From Spirochaeta africana DSM 8902 (GTDB taxonomy: Bacteria; Spirochaetota; Spirochaetia; DSM-27196; DSM-8902), in the NCBI RefSeq assembly GCF_000242595.2, contig NC_017098.1, forward strand, positions 2,294,001 through 2,358,000: a stretch of 64,000 nt of DNA, in the 5' to 3' direction. Shown here one piece after another: positions 16,729 to 24,738 of the stretch. How positions within the stretch are numbered: the stretch's first letter is position 1; each line of letters opens with the position of its first letter. A model generated the notes under the pieces. The model saw only the letters and a list, made by a program, of their open reading frames with translations, did no database searches and was not told where the DNA came from. Both the position numbers and the translations under genes were made by a program.

Positions 16729-17815
16729 GCCTGGCAGCAAGCTGCACCCCGCTTTCCAGTGAGCGCAGCACCAGCTGTTCCTCGACCACCCGCAGCTCTG
16801 TCTCACCCGGACCGCGCTGTAGCACGAAACGAACCCGACCGGCGCGTTTCTTCTTGTCAGAGCGCATAGCCGTAATCAGGTCCTCAGGGCTGTGCCCGGC
16901 AGGAAGCGTGATCTGCAGCGGGTAGCCCATCTCACTGGCAAGATCCTGTACCTGTTGCCGATAGGCGGTGGGGGTAATCCCCAGCAATTCACCCAGGTGC
17001 AAGGCCCGCACAATACCCCAGACAACCAGGGTGCCATGCGGAACAGCCCCGAAACCAAGCACAGATTCGGCCGCGTGGCCATAGGTGTGCCCCAGGTTCA
17101 GGAATGCACGCTGTCCACTTTCGCGAAAATCGGCGGCAACAATGTTCCCCTTCACCGTCAGTGACTGCTCGATAATATCGCGCCACATGGGACGTACCCG
17201 CTGCCATTCCCGGTCATCGCGACGATCGGCCTGCAGCAGATCCCGGCCATGTGCCCGGAGCAGCTCCCAGAGATCACCCCTCATCAGCAAAGCTGATTTG
17301 AATACCTCTCCCATACCGCTATGCAGTTCATGTGCAGGCAGGCTGCGCAGAAAATCGGGCTGAATCAGCAGCTCCCGGGCTGGGTGAAAGGTACCGACCA
17401 TATTTTTGTATCCCCCGTAGTTCATCCCGGTTTTGCCGCCAAAGGCGGCATCAACCATTGCCAGCAGGGTGGTCGGCATCAGCACACAGTCTATTCCACG
17501 CATATAGATAGATGCAGCGAACGCAGCAAGATCGCACAATACCCCGCCCCCGACACCAAACAGGCATCCGTCACGGGCCACCCCGTTTTCCAGCAGCAGA
17601 TCGAGTACCCGCGCGACATTCTCCCATTGCTTGGCCGGTTCATCGGCCTGCATCTCCAGTGTCGGACGGTTCTCAAGCCCGGACAGGTCGACCCCGTGGA
17701 TCGGGGCTGATGCCGCAATACTGGCATCGACCACAGCGGCATCGATACCGTCAGCCAAGGCTATTGTGCTGTCAAAATGAACCCGTGTACGAAAACTATC
17801 CACCTTCAACTCCAT
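16715..17815 (-). CDS. aroB: 3-dehydroquinate synthase
   Basis: The 366-residue protein carries the NAD-binding GVGGGVLCDLAAFAAS segment, PTTLLAMVDAAFGGKTGMN, the metal/substrate motif SGMGEVFKSALL, and LNLGHTYGHAAE with zinc-binding histidines. It makes 3-dehydroquinate from DAHP, the second step of the shikimate pathway; a DAHP synthase is encoded at 43139-44206. The last residues run into a tandem repeat array. The ATG has no Shine-Dalgarno site but a TATAGT box exactly 6 bases upstream, which suggests a leaderless message. Confidence 0.95.
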   Translation of the reverse strand: MELKVDSFRTRVHFDSTIALADGIDAAVVDASIAASAPIHGVDLSGLENRPTLEMQADEPAKQWENVARVLDLLLENGVARDGCLFGVGGGVLCDLAAFAASIYMRGIDCVLMPTTLLAMVDAAFGGKTGMNYGGYKNMVGTFHPARELLIQPDFLRSLPAHELHSGMGEVFKSALLMRGDLWELLRAHGRDLLQADRRDDREWQRVRPMWRDIIEQSLTVKGNIVAADFRESGQRAFLNLGHTYGHAAESVLGFGAVPHGTLVVWGIVRALHLGELLGITPTAYRQQVQDLASEMGYPLQITLPAGHSPEDLITAMRSDKKKRAGRVRFVLQRGPGETELRVVEEQLVLRSLESGVQLAARPATG

Positions 17816-17821
17816 GTGGTC

Positions 17822-17827
17822 ACTATA
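17822..17827 (-). promoter_or_regulatory. -10 box of aroB (leaderless type)
   Basis: Minus-strand TATAGT lies 6 bases before the aroB ATG. The -35 region is weak. Confidence 0.5.
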
Positions 17828-17893
17828 GAGTGTCGGCGGAAAAAAAGCCAGCTGCCACCGCTGCCGGGGGATCCGGAATTTAGCGAGTGCCGG

Positions 17894-18229
17894 TTAGACC
17901 GAGGCGACCGGACTGCGCCGTGAGGCAAGCACATCCTCGTCGTTGATGATCGCCTGGACAATCTCTCGTATAAACGGATCGATAATCGTGTATATCCGCC
18001 GATTGCCCTTGATCTCCGAGCTGACTACGGCGTTCTCCTTGAGTACCGCCAGGTGTTGGGAAACAACCGGCTGCGGCTGACCTACACACTCCCATAACTG
18101 CGAAACACACGGCTCACCGGTGTGGAAAATCGCGCACAGCAGCTGCAGACGCAGCGGATGCCCGCACACCTTCAGCCGGCGGGATTTGTCGGCGAGGTAT
18201 TCTGCTGAACAAGGCTGAACCGCTCCCAT
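17894..18229 (-). CDS. ArsR-family transcriptional regulator
   Basis: This 111-residue winged-helix protein has the ArsR/SmtB helix-turn-helix in PQPVVSQHLAVLKENAVV followed by the wing GNRRIYTIIDP. Four cysteines cluster in the N-terminal half (KVCGHP, LLCAIF, EPCVSQL, WECVG), so a metal- or thiol-sensing role is possible. The start at 18229 has a GAGGGGG ribosome-binding site. It is transcribed alone from its own AT-rich promoter. No cognate transport or detoxification gene is adjacent, so the regulon is unknown. Confidence 0.88.
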   Translation of the reverse strand: MGAVQPCSAEYLADKSRRLKVCGHPLRLQLLCAIFHTGEPCVSQLWECVGQPQPVVSQHLAVLKENAVVSSEIKGNRRIYTIIDPFIREIVQAIINDEDVLASRRSPVASV

Positions 18230-18259
18230 AGGAACCCCCTCAGTACATCGTATATATTC

Positions 18260-18288
18260 ATAATACAATATAAAAATAAAGCTTGCAA
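18260..18288 (-). promoter_or_regulatory. Promoter of the arsR-family gene
   Basis: Minus-strand TTGCAA (18283-18288) and TATTAT (18260-18265) are 17 bases apart in a strongly AT-rich stretch. Confidence 0.65.
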
Positions 18289-18383
18289 GTAGCAAATGAA
18301 AGGTCGATAATCTGAACAGATCTTGAGGTTCTTGACGAATTGCGCCAGCCATGAGATGGTAGAGTCTGGAACCAGGAGTTTTA

Positions 18384-19304
18384 GTGGAGAGCAGAAAAAC
18401 CCGTCACCGCAAAAAACGGAAACCTCGATTTGGTGAGTTTACGCTGATATTCGTACCCAACGAGCACGAAGACCCGCTCCAGGTGCGGATACACATCGCT
18501 CCGCTGGTGTTCGGGATATGTCTGTTCGCCCTGCTCACGGTCGGCACCGCGGTAATGGCAACCAATCGTCTGAAACCAGCTGCGGATCCGGATTTCTCCC
18601 GCCAGACTGAGGCCAGCCTCGAGCTGGTATCGGCCGAAATCGCGTCGCTTATGCGCTCCGCCGATACCTTCAGCCGTACGGTGGAACAGACCGTCGCCCA
18701 GTTCGGCAGTCCCGTCCAGTACGCCGCTGCAGCCGGTAGCGGCATGAATGACATCATCCTCTCCGACAACCCCGATGACCTCCCGAAGATTGCCGAGCAG
18801 ATTGAGCGGGCTCGTGATTCAGTGGTAAATGTGGAACGCTTGTTCAGCCTGAACGAGCAGCTGTTGCAGCACATACCCAATGCGTGGCCACTGCCAAACA
18901 ACCGCGGCATTGTCACCATGGAGTACGGCCCGAATATTCATCCCTTTACCCGGCAGGTCTATCTGCACAAGGGCTTCGACATTGCCGAGCCACGACCCGG
19001 GGCACCAATCCTGGCCGTTGCCGACGGGGTTATCGAGAAGACCGGTAACGCAGTCGACTACGGGCTGCATATCTGGGTTCGGCATCGGTTCGGGTTCCGG
19101 ACGTTGTATGCCCACCTTAACTCAATCAGGGTGAACGAGGGTGACCGGGTTCGGCAGGGCGATACAATCGGCACCCTGGGGTCATCCGGGCTTTCCACCG
19201 GACCTCACCTCCACCTTGAACTCTGGATGGAAAATCAGCTGCTGGATCCGGCGCCTTTCCTGGCAATCAGTAACGATTTCCCGCGGCGCACCCGTCGCCG
19301 CTAA
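18384..19304 (+). CDS. M23-family peptidoglycan endopeptidase, membrane-anchored
   Basis: The 306-residue protein starts at a GTG with AGGAG upstream. It has a basic N-terminus, one membrane segment at about residues 39-58, a helical periplasmic stretch, and a C-terminal LytM/M23 domain. The zinc ligands are intact: HKGFD (His and Asp) and HLHLE. It should cleave peptide crosslinks in peptidoglycan, or activate amidases if it acts as an EnvC/NlpD-like factor; intact ligands favour a true hydrolase. It is convergent with the TPR lipoprotein gene. Confidence 0.9.
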   Translation: MESRKTRHRKKRKPRFGEFTLIFVPNEHEDPLQVRIHIAPLVFGICLFALLTVGTAVMATNRLKPAADPDFSRQTEASLELVSAEIASLMRSADTFSRTVEQTVAQFGSPVQYAAAAGSGMNDIILSDNPDDLPKIAEQIERARDSVVNVERLFSLNEQLLQHIPNAWPLPNNRGIVTMEYGPNIHPFTRQVYLHKGFDIAEPRPGAPILAVADGVIEKTGNAVDYGLHIWVRHRFGFRTLYAHLNSIRVNEGDRVRQGDTIGTLGSSGLSTGPHLHLELWMENQLLDPAPFLAISNDFPRRTRRR

Positions 19305-19308
19305 CCCG

Positions 19309-20247
19309 TCAGTGATCCCCGGATTGCATAATCTGCTGCCACACACTCAACTGACTTGAGATATCAAGTTCGATTGCCAGATCATCCAGCAACCGTTGCT
19401 GAACCCTCCGCAAGGAACTGGTATCGCCGATGCCGCTGTATACCCCGTACGCTCGTAGCAGGTATTGACGCTGCGATGCCGTGTCCCCCTGGCGCGCGGC
19501 AACCGCCGCCAGAGCCTCCAGTGAAGCACCAATCCCGCCAGGATTCTCCAGCTGCTGATCCAGTTCAAGGGCAACCATAAGGTAGGCCCTGGCGTCATCC
19601 AGACGTTCCTGCCGTGCAAAAACCGAAGCCAGCTGATAGTATGCCGATGCCGCCGCCAGCAGGTCATCGTTGCGGCGCGCGAGTGCAGCAGCCTGGCGCA
19701 GGTACTGTTCTGCTTCGTCAAAGCGATCCAGACGTCGGGATGCTATCCCGCGAGTTCGCGCCAGCAGGGCAGCCTCCATTGTCCGGCTCCCGGTCAGTTC
19801 ATCCAGGTCCTGTAGCAGCACAAGCCCCTGCTCCGGACGGCCACGCGCGAGTTCTACCTCGGCCTGACCGATCCTGGTACGGATCAGCAGATCCGGCAGA
19901 TCGCGGTTCAGCGCAACGGCCTCTGCCTGCTGCAACAATCCCGATGCATTGTCAAAATCACCGGTACGGCGCCGTATCTCGGCGATGCCGGACAGTGCCT
20001 GCACGATCCCCGGCCCATGATCGATACTGGAACTCAGCCGTAGCGACGAGGTGTACAATGCTTCGGCCTCGGCCAGCTGGTTTCGCTGTAGTGCCCGGGC
20101 AGCATTCCCCCGGTGGTCGGTGGCCTGATTCTTTACCGTGCTGCGCTGTTGGGGCAGTCCGGGGGTGGTGGAACAACCTGCCCCCGCCGCCATTGCCAGC
20201 ATCACCAGTATCAATGTGATCGCATATCGGTAGTTAAAATTCTGCAT
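19309..20247 (-). CDS. TPR-repeat lipoprotein
   Basis: The 312-residue protein has a lipoprotein signal ending in AAGAGC (lipidated Cys at residue 25) and then repeated helix pairs rich in Ala and Leu that fit about six tetratricopeptide repeats. The start at 20247 overlaps the end of the mlaD-like gene by 14 bases, making it the last gene of the mla operon. It may be a periplasmic or outer-membrane partner of the lipid transporter, in the place where MlaA or MlaC would be expected, but it has no similarity to those by eye. Confidence 0.7.
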   Translation of the reverse strand: MQNFNYRYAITLILVMLAMAAGAGCSTTPGLPQQRSTVKNQATDHRGNAARALQRNQLAEAEALYTSSLRLSSSIDHGPGIVQALSGIAEIRRRTGDFDNASGLLQQAEAVALNRDLPDLLIRTRIGQAEVELARGRPEQGLVLLQDLDELTGSRTMEAALLARTRGIASRRLDRFDEAEQYLRQAAALARRNDDLLAAASAYYQLASVFARQERLDDARAYLMVALELDQQLENPGGIGASLEALAAVAARQGDTASQRQYLLRAYGVYSGIGDTSSLRRVQQRLLDDLAIELDISSQLSVWQQIMQSGDH

Positions 20248-21235
20248 CTCGATATCCTGCTTCCTGCTCCCGTCCGCGTCTTTCACTGTCTATTCCGCCG
20301 CGCAGCAGCGGGTTGTTACGTACCCCTTCCATCACCATGCGGGCCTCGTCAATGGCCGCCTGGATCTCTATCAGCAGCACTCCCAGCTGGGGCGAGCTGC
20401 GCTCCAGCCCGGCACTCAGCTGCATGGCATTATCCAGCACCCCCTCGACCGAGAGCAGGCTGCGCAGGATGGAGTTGTACAGTTCATTGTCGTCGTCCAG
20501 CAGGGTTGCCAGGCTGCCCTCGGCACCAACAATCCGGCGCACTATCCCGTCCGGGGTTTCCAGATCCTGCGCCAGGGACTCAAAAGATGCGGTGACCGCC
20601 GCAAGGTTAGCCAGAATTTCGGCCACCGGTCCGTCTCCACTGCCGGCCAGGGCACGATCGACCTGATCGGCCATCCGCTCTACCGAGGTCAGAGTACGAT
20701 TAACCGAGCTCACAGTTGTCTGCAGATCCCGGAGCAATGGCTCGACATTGTCCAGAATCGCAGCGATCGGATCGGTGGATGCCGGCAGCACAACCTGCTT
20801 GGACAATACCAGATCCCTGCCCTCCGGAGAATTCACCCGGGGAATAAAACTGCCCTCATCCAGAATCCGGTCGCGTTGTACCCCGGGATACAGGGCAAGC
20901 TCACCCGACAGCCCCAGGGGATTGCTCTTAAGCTCAACCACCGATCCCGGGTGAATCCGGTCGCGATAGGTATCATACACCACAAAGGTGACATCCACCT
21001 GATTGTCCTGATTGAGCTCGTAACGGATAACCTTGCCGATCTCGAATCCGCTCAACCGGACCGGCAGGTTTCGGGACAACCCGACCGCACTCAGAAAACG
21101 GGTGTGATACTCGTACTCACTGGCAAACCAGCGCTGGTTGCTCCCGATTACTATCAGTGCCGTGATGATAAACACCAGTGAAACCAGAAAGAACAGCCCG
21201 ACAAACTTGTCGGCATGTCGCAGTCTGAACCTCAT
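20234..21235 (-). CDS. mlaD: MCE/MlaD-family lipid transport substrate-binding protein
   Basis: The 333-residue protein has a single N-terminal membrane helix (FVGLFFLVSLVFIITALIVI) and an MCE domain at about residues 38-115 (VGLSRNLPVRLSGFEIGKV, then LGLSGELALYPG), followed by a long helical tail. In Gram-negative cells MlaD forms a hexameric ring on the MlaFE transporter and passes phospholipids across the periplasm. Start and stop codons overlap with mlaF by 4 bases (ATGA), so they are translationally coupled. Confidence 0.85.
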   Translation of the reverse strand: MRFRLRHADKFVGLFFLVSLVFIITALIVIGSNQRWFASEYEYHTRFLSAVGLSRNLPVRLSGFEIGKVIRYELNQDNQVDVTFVVYDTYRDRIHPGSVVELKSNPLGLSGELALYPGVQRDRILDEGSFIPRVNSPEGRDLVLSKQVVLPASTDPIAAILDNVEPLLRDLQTTVSSVNRTLTSVERMADQVDRALAGSGDGPVAEILANLAAVTASFESLAQDLETPDGIVRRIVGAEGSLATLLDDDNELYNSILRSLLSVEGVLDNAMQLSAGLERSSPQLGVLLIEIQAAIDEARMVMEGVRNNPLLRGGIDSERRGREQEAGYRDAEF

Positions 21236-21975
21236 GTCTGCTCTCCTTGCTGAAATGACTCCTGCAGCTCCTGTTGAATATCTGACCGGGCAGAGTACAG
21301 CAGCTCCTGTAACGGACCATGAGCAGCCAGCTGCCCCTTGCGTATGATGTACAGTTCATCTCCCAGATTCCGTGCGAGATCGATATCATGAGTAACCATA
21401 AGTATCGTCCGACCCTGGCGCCGATACCGCTGCAGCACCCGAAAGATCGCCTGAAAGCCGGAACGGTCAATAAAGGTCGATGGCTCGTCAAGAAACAGCA
21501 GCCCGGGATCATTGATCACCGCCCGCAGAAACGAGGCCATCTTTTGCATTCCGGCGGAAAACGCTGCCGGTCGGTTCTGCAGGATACCGGGAAACCCGAG
21601 TTCACTGGCTGCGGCACGCACCAGCTGCTGGATGTGATCCTCCGAAAGGTCCGGATTATGAAATCGTACCGGCAGGGCAAGATTCTCGTAGAGCGACATG
21701 TTCGACCACAGAGCTGAATCCTGGAACATGAACCCCCAGTTGCGGCGCATCTGTACCAGCTGAGTCTCGGACATCTGGGCCAGATCTGTTCCCTGCCATC
21801 GCACCGAACCACTGCTCGGCGGATGTATGCCCGCTGCAGTCTTTAACAGCAGCGACTTGCCGGAACCGCTGCTGCCAATAATAACGCTGACCTTCCCGGC
21901 AGCAAAGCTGGTGCTCACTCCGTCCAGCAGGGATATCCCGTCAACTACTACCCGCAAGTCAATCGTCTGCAGCAT
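21232..21975 (-). CDS. mlaF: MlaF-like ABC transporter ATP-binding protein
   Basis: The 247-residue ATPase has Walker A GSSGSGKS (residues 34-41), Walker B LLFLDEPS (159-166) and the switch His in VTHD. The ABC signature is unusual: FSAGMQKM (139-146), where MlaF normally reads LSGGM. It powers the MlaE permease for phospholipid transport between inner and outer membranes. Start at 21975 overlaps the last base of mlaE; an upstream extension in the same frame is antisense-like and not used. Operon: kinase-like gene, mlaE, mlaF, mlaD, TPR lipoprotein. Confidence 0.88.
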   Translation of the reverse strand: MLQTIDLRVVVDGISLLDGVSTSFAAGKVSVIIGSSGSGKSLLLKTAAGIHPPSSGSVRWQGTDLAQMSETQLVQMRRNWGFMFQDSALWSNMSLYENLALPVRFHNPDLSEDHIQQLVRAAASELGFPGILQNRPAAFSAGMQKMASFLRAVINDPGLLFLDEPSTFIDRSGFQAIFRVLQRYRRQGRTILMVTHDIDLARNLGDELYIIRKGQLAAHGPLQELLYSARSDIQQELQESFQQGEQT

Positions 21976-22751
21976 TACCCGGCCCTCATGGTATAGGACA
22001 GTGCGGTTATCACCGCATTGGCGATGATACACAGTACGATCGAACTCCCGATAGCTTTGATGGTTTTCTGGGGTACCTCGGTGATTGCCCGCTTGACCTG
22101 GAAACCATAGTAGGTTGAGACCGTGCCGATAATCATGCCAAAGGCCACCGATTTCAGTACCGGCGCCAGCAGATCCCACAGCTCAAGCCCGGTGGCAAGG
22201 TTATACACGTACTCATCCAGGGGAAGATCCTGAAACAGCCGGACCACCCCGTAGGAGCCAACCAGTCCGAAGATATTGAAATAGATATTCAGACCAAGCA
22301 GCGAAAGGGTGACCCCGATTACCCGTGGCACCGCCAGATAGGAGACCGGATTGATGCCGACGGCAACGTAGGCCTCCACCTCATGAGATACCACCATGTT
22401 GCCCAGCTCGGTTGATATTGCACTGCCGGATCTGGCTGCTACGATAAAGGCTGTCAGCAGGGGACCAAGCTCCCGGGTGATGATCAGAATCAGCAGGGTA
22501 TACATTACATCCTGGGCACCGAACTGTGGCAGGATAGCCATGCCCTGGACGATGATAATTGCACCGATCCCCAGCGATATCAGCGCGATTGTCGCAACCG
22601 CCTCTACCCCGGTAAAAAATATCTGCATAATCAGGACATGGAGGGTGGTGTGCCGCTGCCGCCAGAACATCATCAGCTCTCGCAAAACAGCGCCAAAATA
22701 GGCCAGTGGATAAAGTCTGTCACGGGACACCGCACGGCTTCTCATGCCCAT
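21975..22751 (-). CDS. mlaE: MlaE-family permease
   Basis: The 258-residue integral membrane protein shows the MlaE core: RELGPLLTAFIVAARSGSAISTELG in pieces, EVEAYVAVGINPVSYLAVPR, and a C-terminal hydrophobic helix pair (IVLCIIANAVITAL). It is the permease of an MCE-type phospholipid transporter. Two starts are possible, 22751 and 22745; neither has a clear Shine-Dalgarno site, and a TATAGT sequence lies 2 and 8 bases before them, so an internal short-leader promoter may exist. The kinase-like gene ends 3 bases upstream. Confidence 0.9.
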   Translation of the reverse strand: MGMRSRAVSRDRLYPLAYFGAVLRELMMFWRQRHTTLHVLIMQIFFTGVEAVATIALISLGIGAIIIVQGMAILPQFGAQDVMYTLLILIITRELGPLLTAFIVAARSGSAISTELGNMVVSHEVEAYVAVGINPVSYLAVPRVIGVTLSLLGLNIYFNIFGLVGSYGVVRLFQDLPLDEYVYNLATGLELWDLLAPVLKSVAFGMIIGTVSTYYGFQVKRAITEVPQKTIKAIGSSIVLCIIANAVITALSYTMRAG

Positions 22752-22754
22752 AGA

Positions 22755-23948
22755 CTATACACTCCCCGCTTCAAGCACAATAAGATACGCATCGAAAAGC
22801 TGCTCCAACCGGAGGCGGCCGCCCAGTTGTTCGGCCAGACCCTGGGCCACATCATCAACAGAAAAATCGGGTTTTGGCGTCCCGCAATACTGCAGCCGGA
22901 TACTGAGGGTGAGATGATCCTGCACAATCCTGCCCTCGAACACTATCCCCGGGTACAGCGCACTGCCGGCAGCGCATGGGTCGAACAACAGACGTACCAG
23001 CAGCAGCCCCAGCGGCACCGCCGACTCAAGGGAAATCCCGACAGCCGGAAGATCTGCTGAGATCGCCACCGGCTGCTCATGATCGGCCAGCACCAGGACC
23101 ACATCCTCGATAAAACTGTCAAGCTGAACGCGGTCAAGCCGCGGGGAGTCGTAAGCCAGGTGGTAGGCGGCCGCGATGGCCTTGAGCCAGGCCTCGCTGT
23201 ACCGGATAAACCGGGTCACGGATGCAGGATTTTCCCCGGATTCCTGAAGATTCAGCATCGATATCACCAGCTGCAGATTATTGCGTACCCGGTGATGCAC
23301 CTCCTGCAGCAGCCGAGCCTGCTGCTGTACCGACTCCTGCAGTTCATCGCGAACCCTGGCCTGTTCCGTCACATCTGCCGCCACGATGACCAGCCCGTCG
23401 AACCCGCCGGCCGGATCCCGCAGCGACACCCCGGTAATCAGCAGGGTCAACCCGCGGTACCGCAGTTCCTGCTGGGTACCGATTCCGGCACGAGCCCGGC
23501 GATAGAACCGCCGGGCAACCGGTAAAAACTCCGGTTCCAGCCACCGCTGGGCCGGCATGCCGCCGTAAGCGGTAAGATCCCACCCCACCACCCGACTGAA
23601 CCAGCTGTTGATCAGCCGGGTGCGCCCATGATCATCCAGCATCCAGACCCCCTGATCGGCGGTCTCGAATACGCGGCGATAGCGCAGTTCGGATCTGCGG
23701 AAAGCAATCTCCAGCTGTCTGCGCTGCCGGTAATCTGCTGCAATCAGGCCCCAGATCAGCACAGCACTTACCGACACAAACAGCCACCCCTTCAGGGTCT
23801 GCAGTCGCGTCACGATAACCGGGTCATCGAAAACCAGCAGCAGAGCCTGGTCGGAGAACGCAATCCAGACAGCACTTACGGCTGCATAGATCACGGCAAT
23901 ACGAACTGCTGGCGAGCGGCTCCAGATGTGCCGTAATGGATTCGTCAT
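22755..23948 (-). CDS. PAS-domain HisKA_2-type sensor kinase with degenerate ATPase domain
   Basis: The 397-residue protein (from ATG 23948) has two membrane helices (about 17-40 and 53-71), a PAS domain (about 85-195), and a HisKA_2 dimerization helix with EVHHRVRNNLQ near residue 217, carrying the phospho-acceptor His. In this family the ATP-binding N box reads like PLGLIVNELVTNALKH; here it is PLGLLLVRLLFDPCAAGS, so the Asn residues are lost, and no DxGxG box follows. It may be a pseudokinase or a phosphate receiver for another kinase. It directly precedes mlaE by 3 bases and may monitor the envelope. GTG at 23969 is an alternative start. Confidence 0.7.
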   Translation of the reverse strand: MTNPLRHIWSRSPAVRIAVIYAAVSAVWIAFSDQALLLVFDDPVIVTRLQTLKGWLFVSVSAVLIWGLIAADYRQRRQLEIAFRRSELRYRRVFETADQGVWMLDDHGRTRLINSWFSRVVGWDLTAYGGMPAQRWLEPEFLPVARRFYRRARAGIGTQQELRYRGLTLLITGVSLRDPAGGFDGLVIVAADVTEQARVRDELQESVQQQARLLQEVHHRVRNNLQLVISMLNLQESGENPASVTRFIRYSEAWLKAIAAAYHLAYDSPRLDRVQLDSFIEDVVLVLADHEQPVAISADLPAVGISLESAVPLGLLLVRLLFDPCAAGSALYPGIVFEGRIVQDHLTLSIRLQYCGTPKPDFSVDDVAQGLAEQLGGRLRLEQLFDAYLIVLEAGSV

Positions 23949-24017
23949 ACTATCTACAAGTGTATACACAAGGGGATAAAAAACCAGTTTTCAGGGGAGG
24001 TGTTCTGGAAAATCAGC

Positions 24018-24278
24018 TCATGAATCGAATTCGCATACCAGATGGGTTTCGCCGCATTCACTGCATTGCTGCAGCTGATGATGCTCAAGAAAGGTGCGCA
24101 GATGCAGCATCTGGTGAGCGGTCAGGGTGCCGGTGCCGTGACAGATCGGGCATTCATGCCCTAGGTATTGCAGTACTGCCTGCCGGATAAATTCCGACCG
24201 GTTGGGCACTGCACGCAGCTGCTCGGCGAGCGCTGGATCAACCTTGAAGGTAATGATCTCTTCCTTGCGTTTCTCCAT
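24018..24278 (-). CDS. Ribbon-helix-helix protein with a C-terminal zinc-binding tail
   Basis: The 86-residue protein starts with a MetJ/Arc-type ribbon-helix-helix (EEIITFKVDPALAEQL, then NRSEFIRQAVLQYL). A Cys/His-rich tail follows: CPICHGTG (Cys 43 and 46) and CSECGETHLVC (Cys 72, 75, 82), spaced like a treble-clef or DnaJ-type zinc site. It is probably a small DNA-binding regulator whose tail binds zinc or senses metal or redox state. It lies downstream of osmC and the aldo/keto reductase in the same direction, so it may regulate that set. No toxin gene is adjacent. Confidence 0.7.
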   Translation of the reverse strand: MEKRKEEIITFKVDPALAEQLRAVPNRSEFIRQAVLQYLGHECPICHGTGTLTAHQMLHLRTFLEHHQLQQCSECGETHLVCEFDS

Positions 24279-24310
24279 AGCTGCCAGAATAGCCGGCGGC
24301 GGTACGGCCG

Positions 24311-24736
24311 TCAACCCGCCGGGGGATGAATGCTGCAGGAATGACTGATCGGCCCACTAAGCTGCAGCATACTGCCCACCGAGCAGTATTTCTCCACCGA
24401 CAGCGCAACCGCACGCTCTACCTTCGCAGCAGGCAGATCACCATACAGATCAAAGTGCAGACTGAAGCCGGTAAACGGTGCCGGCACCGCCGCCGGGTCG
24501 CGATCGCCATGCACCCGAAAACTGAGTTTCTGCAGATCAAGTCGCTGTTTCTTCAGGATATGCACCAGATCCATCGCCGCACAGGTTCCCAGTGACACAA
24601 GCACCAGTTCCATCGGTCGCATTCCGGCACCGGTACCGCCCACTTTGGGCGAACCATCGATATGCACCTCACAACCCTCGCTGTTGCGGGCAACAAAATG
24701 CACCGCATCATTTGCCTGTTCTACTGTTACGTCCAT
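24311..24736 (-). CDS. OsmC/Ohr-family protein
   Basis: This 141-residue protein matches the OsmC fold: MRPMELVLVSLGTCAAMDLVHILKK in pieces with the first redox Cys in GTCAAMD, and the second in VEKYCSVGSML. The two cysteines are those that reduce organic hydroperoxides in OsmC/Ohr enzymes; this YhfA-like subgroup may have other thiol chemistry. GGGAG lies 8 bases before ATG 24736. It starts 2 bases after the aldo/keto reductase stop, so the two form an operon with a likely role against oxidative or carbonyl stress. Confidence 0.9.
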   Translation of the reverse strand: MDVTVEQANDAVHFVARNSEGCEVHIDGSPKVGGTGAGMRPMELVLVSLGTCAAMDLVHILKKQRLDLQKLSFRVHGDRDPAAVPAPFTGFSLHFDLYGDLPAAKVERAVALSVEKYCSVGSMLQLSGPISHSCSIHPPAG

Positions 24737-24738
24737 TG

